From Salinivirgaceae bacterium (GTDB lineage: Bacteria > Bacteroidota > Bacteroidia > Bacteroidales > SZUA-534), in contig JAFXQB010000002.1 in the NCBI GenBank assembly GCA_017527435.1, forward strand, positions 55,312 through 119,311: DNA of 64,000 nt, given 5' to 3'. Made by a program: the position numbers and the translations under genes. Below the pieces are notes generated by a model. The model was not told the origin of the DNA and searched no databases. It was given only the letters and a program-made list of their open reading frames with translations. Below are positions 61,883-64,000 of the stretch, one piece after another. Numbering within the stretch: position 1 is the stretch's first letter; each line of letters starts with the position of its first letter.

Positions 61883-61906
61883 ATTATATACTGTTTTGAA
61901 TTTCAA

Positions 61907-62701
61907 TTACTTGTTGGTGATAGTGTAGTTTGTGACAGGTTTGCCGTCGAGGTCGAGGAAGCGAACGCAGAAGTCGCTCATACCCGGACCATTGATAACG
62001 GCGCCGCGCAGAATGTTCTTGCCTTTTTTAAGGCTGATGATTGGCGAAACGCAGTCGTCGACAACCATACGGCGGTCGCCCGAGAGAAGCAGAACTTCCT
62101 TGCCGTCGAGCCACCACATTGAGGCCGAGTTCGAGCCAACAGCCAGACGGACGTTCATATCTTCTTCGCAATTGATGACCGTTACAGCCCAGAAGAGAAC
62201 GCCGTAGCGGTCTTTGTTGAGGCCTGTAGCAAGACGGAACAATTTAACGTTGAACAGCTTGCTGTCGAAAGCGTGCCACTCGAGGGTTGCCTTCTCAACA
62301 ATCGGTTTCTGCTCCGGGGGCGGCATCATCGGACGGCCGGCCTGAAGATTTACAGGTGGTTGTTTCTCAACCATAACCTTGATTTTTGAACCGGCTTTAG
62401 GCAGCACGGTCAGCTGGTTTGGGAAATACTCTTTTGCAAAAGCTTCGCGCAGGTAGCTGTCGGTGAAGACAGTGTTGCTGCGGTTTGGTTTGCTGATTGG
62501 GTCAAGCAACAACCAACGGCGGATAAAGCCCTGGTCGTCAGGTTTCATCGCATCGGCAGTCGATGGTGTGAAATAGTTGTCGATGCTTGGTCCACTTGGC
62601 ACACCCGCCTGCAGTGGTTGCGGTTGTGCACTGGCGTTGTAGGCCTGCGCGCCAATGATGGCTGCCAGACCAATTGCCAACAGAGTTGTTTTGTGTTTCA
62701 T
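61907..62701 (-). CDS. Secreted protein upstream of GH43, esterase-accessory-like
   Basis: A 264-residue exported protein; signal peptide 1-25 (ends NASAQ). The mature part is a beta-rich domain (MWWLDGKEVLLLSGDR, ISLKKGKNILRGAVINGPGMSDFCVRFLD) like the non-catalytic N-terminal domains of some secreted acetyl-xylan esterases in Bacteroidota. A catalytic Ser-His-Asp set is not visible. Hence an accessory or binding protein is likely, by inference. First in operon with the GH43 gene, 24 bases apart. Confidence 0.6.
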   Translation of the reverse strand: MKHKTTLLAIGLAAIIGAQAYNASAQPQPLQAGVPSGPSIDNYFTPSTADAMKPDDQGFIRRWLLLDPISKPNRSNTVFTDSYLREAFAKEYFPNQLTVLPKAGSKIKVMVEKQPPVNLQAGRPMMPPPEQKPIVEKATLEWHAFDSKLFNVKLFRLATGLNKDRYGVLFWAVTVINCEEDMNVRLAVGSNSASMWWLDGKEVLLLSGDRRMVVDDCVSPIISLKKGKNILRGAVINGPGMSDFCVRFLDLDGKPVTNYTITNK

Positions 62702-62730
62702 GATACTTTTTAGTTATGTGTTTTTTAATT

Positions 62731-62748
62731 CAGACTGACATCAGTCTG
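62731..62748. promoter_or_regulatory. Perfect palindrome before the GH43 operon
   Basis: cagactga-ca-tcagtctg, 8-bp perfect arms with a 2-base centre, 30 bases upstream of the first ATG. A TTATTTG box at 62755-62762 on the minus strand would put the start of transcription at its edge, so it is a candidate operator. Confidence 0.55.
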
Positions 62749-62879
62749 CGAATGCAAATAACGCAAAAATGAATGGCAATTAATATTAATATGGTCGATA
62801 AAATCGGGGGTTCAATCGAAAATGGTAATTGGCAAGTTTTCAGGACGCAAAAAAAGTTTTTTTCAAACTTGTTTTTTCC

Positions 62880-62887
62880 TATTTTTG
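62880..62887 (+). promoter_or_regulatory. -7 box (TATTTTTG) for the collagen-like gene
   Basis: Exact TAnnTTTG, 103 bases before the ATG at 62990. No clear -33 element, and the leader is AT-rich. Confidence 0.45.
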
Positions 62888-62989
62888 CTCAACAAATATC
62901 AACCATTTTTGAAGAGCACATAAAGCATTTTAACTTAATGAAAATCAATTCATAATTTCAAATACAATCAATCATTAAGAATTATTATC

Positions 62990-64000
62990 ATGAAAATCAA
63001 AAACTTATTTCTAACGATCGCCGCCACCGTGGCAACAATGGCAGCTGTGGCGCAGACCGACGGATTCTCGTATCAGGCAGTGGTGCGCAATGCCGCCGGC
63101 GAACTTGTTGACAATTCGAAAGTGGGCCTTCGCCTGACACTGACCGCAGGCCAGAACGGCGATGCCGTTTACCAGGAGACACACACGCCGATAACCAACA
63201 GCTACGGTGTGCTGAGCGTGACAGTGGGTGCAGGCACACCGGCCAAAGGTCAGAGCCTTCAGAATGTTGACTGGGCAAGCGGCGACGTGTGGATGCGCGT
63301 TGAGATTGACCCCAACGGCGGCACCAAGTACACCGACATGGGTTCAACAAAGCTGCAGTCAGTACCTTATGCCTATTTTGCAGCCAATGGCGGACAACAA
63401 GGTCCCAAAGGCGACACGGGAGATAAAGGTGACAAAGGCGAAGCTTTTAAATACTCTGATTTCACTCAGGAACAACTTGACGCACTAAAAGGCCCGCAAG
63501 GTCCGATCGGTCCGGTTGGTCCGCAAGGCCCTGCCGGAACCGGACTTAACAACAAGGGCGAATGGGAAGCAAACACCACCTACAGCATAGGCGACTACGT
63601 CTTCTCGCGCAGCACGGCAGACGAAGACATCAACTCAATGTGGATTGCAAAAACCGAAACTTTTGTAAGCAATGCACTGCCTTATCAGGACAATACCAAC
63701 TGGGTTGAGTTCCAGGCACCCAAGGGCGAAACTGGTGAGCGTGGTCTGCAAGGACCTGCAGGTCCGCAAGGTTTGCAAGGTCCCGACGGCCCGCAAGGTC
63801 CGCAAGGTCCGCAAGGCAATCAGGGTCCGCAAGGTCTGCAAGGTATTCAAGGACCTGCAGGTCCGCAAGGTCCGAAGGGTGACCCAGGTGTGGGCCTTAC
63901 CAACAAAGGTTCATGGGTATCTGGCACAACATACAAATCGGGCGACTACGTGTTCGCATCATCGTCAACAAATGCCGATGCCAACTCAATGTGGATAGCC
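62990..64000 (+). CDS. Secreted collagen-like protein with repeated CBM5/12-like modules, 3' end cut
   Basis: The frame stays open from ATG 62990 to the window end (337 codons). Signal peptide 1-22 (ends AAVAQ). Residues 24-130 are the Bacteroidota domain [17 protein letters not shown]. Then come collagen-type GPQ/GPK/GDK triplets (about 136-151 and 166-181), a W/Y-rich module ([21 protein letters not shown]), a longer collagen block (about 246-300, mostly GPQGPQ) and a second copy of the module ([21 protein letters not shown]). The modules resemble CBM5/12 chitin-binding folds. It probably continues with more repeats. Confidence 0.85.
   Translation, partial: MKIKNLFLTIAATVATMAAVAQTDGFSYQAVVRNAAGELVDNSKVGLRLTLTAGQNGDAVYQETHTPITNSYGVLSVTVGAGTPAKGQSLQNVDWASGDVWMRVEIDPNGGTKYTDMGSTKLQSVPYAYFAANGGQQGPKGDTGDKGDKGEAFKYSDFTQEQLDALKGPQGPIGPVGPQGPAGTGLNNKGEWEANTTYSIGDYVFSRSTADEDINSMWIAKTETFVSNALPYQDNTNWVEFQAPKGETGERGLQGPAGPQGLQGPDGPQGPQGPQGNQGPQGLQGIQGPAGPQGPKGDPGVGLTNKGSWVSGTTYKSGDYVFASSSTNADANSMWIA

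Noticed and set aside
62990..64000. Collagen-like gene as phage tail fibre
   Set aside because: It has a clear signal peptide and a Bacteroidota secreted-protein N-domain, and no phage genes are near.
1..64000. CRISPR array or complete insertion sequence
   Set aside because: No regularly spaced identical repeats and no transposase gene were seen; the repeats present are palindromes or low-complexity tracts.

Overview
The window is chromosomal DNA from a Bacteroidota bacterium, most likely of the order Bacteroidales. Several things point there: promoters of the form TTG/TTTG - about 19 bases - TAnnTTTG and few Shine-Dalgarno sequences; a TonB receptor with a carboxypeptidase-regulatory-like N-domain; a BspA-type leucine-rich repeat protein ending in a type IX secretion C-terminal domain; the small Bacteroidota families DUF4236, DUF2752, DUF3667 and START_2; and housekeeping proteins of Bacteroides type. 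No rRNA, CRISPR array, prophage or complete insertion sequence was found. Both ends cut genes: ribD on the left and a collagen-like secreted protein on the right.

Layout. 1-7.6 kb: ribD 3' part, an antitoxin/zeta-toxin pair, a giant BspA-like surface protein and a TonB receptor. 7.7-12.6 kb: a GntR(YtrA)-type ABC operon with one ATPase and five mutually related membrane proteins, headed by a promoter with a perfect 10+10 dyad at the expected start site. 12.9-22.9 kb: a secreted DUF4412-like protein, purA, an aminotransferase / PaaK ligase / ACT-domain set, recR, and a run ending in a KdsC-like phosphatase and SseB. 22.9-30.6 kb: a glycosyltransferase, a pyridoxal-kinase-like protein, a START_2 pair, an ECF sigma / anti-sigma / lipoprotein set behind a sodium:solute symporter, and a DUF3667 protein. 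30.6-40.6 kb: two STAS proteins, one fused to a phosphotransferase-type kinase, a SpoIIE phosphatase/HATPase sensor, a DASS transporter, an AlbA_2 regulator, a small cluster of unknowns and a candidate structured RNA. 40.8-49.2 kb: SIMPL protein, flavodoxin, glmM-ruvX-def, trpB2 with a trp attenuator, folD, ffh. 49.3-57.3 kb: small membrane proteins, CapA-like and EEP-type secreted enzymes, a beta-helix lipoprotein, a GAF/PAS sensor and an OmpA-domain protein. 57.7-64 kb: tRNA-Val, a sugar nucleotidyltransferase, an AI-2E family permease, tRNA-Lys, a GH43 operon and the collagen-like protein.

The two strongest new-looking items are regulatory RNAs. Upstream of trpB2 is a complete transcription attenuator: a 21-codon leader with three consecutive Trp codons, an 8-base antiterminator pair and an intrinsic terminator. 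At 36.6-36.9 kb a roughly 270-base minus-strand transcript is bounded by a Bacteroidota -7 box and a strong terminator, and its two ends pair in nested helices like a 6S-type RNA. Intergenic DNA is also rich in repeats: arrays of small GAA/TTC-loop hairpins (three loci), GACGC palindromes (three loci) and degenerate 'taaacttctaaac' / 'ggaattaggattt' tracts placed just before start codons.
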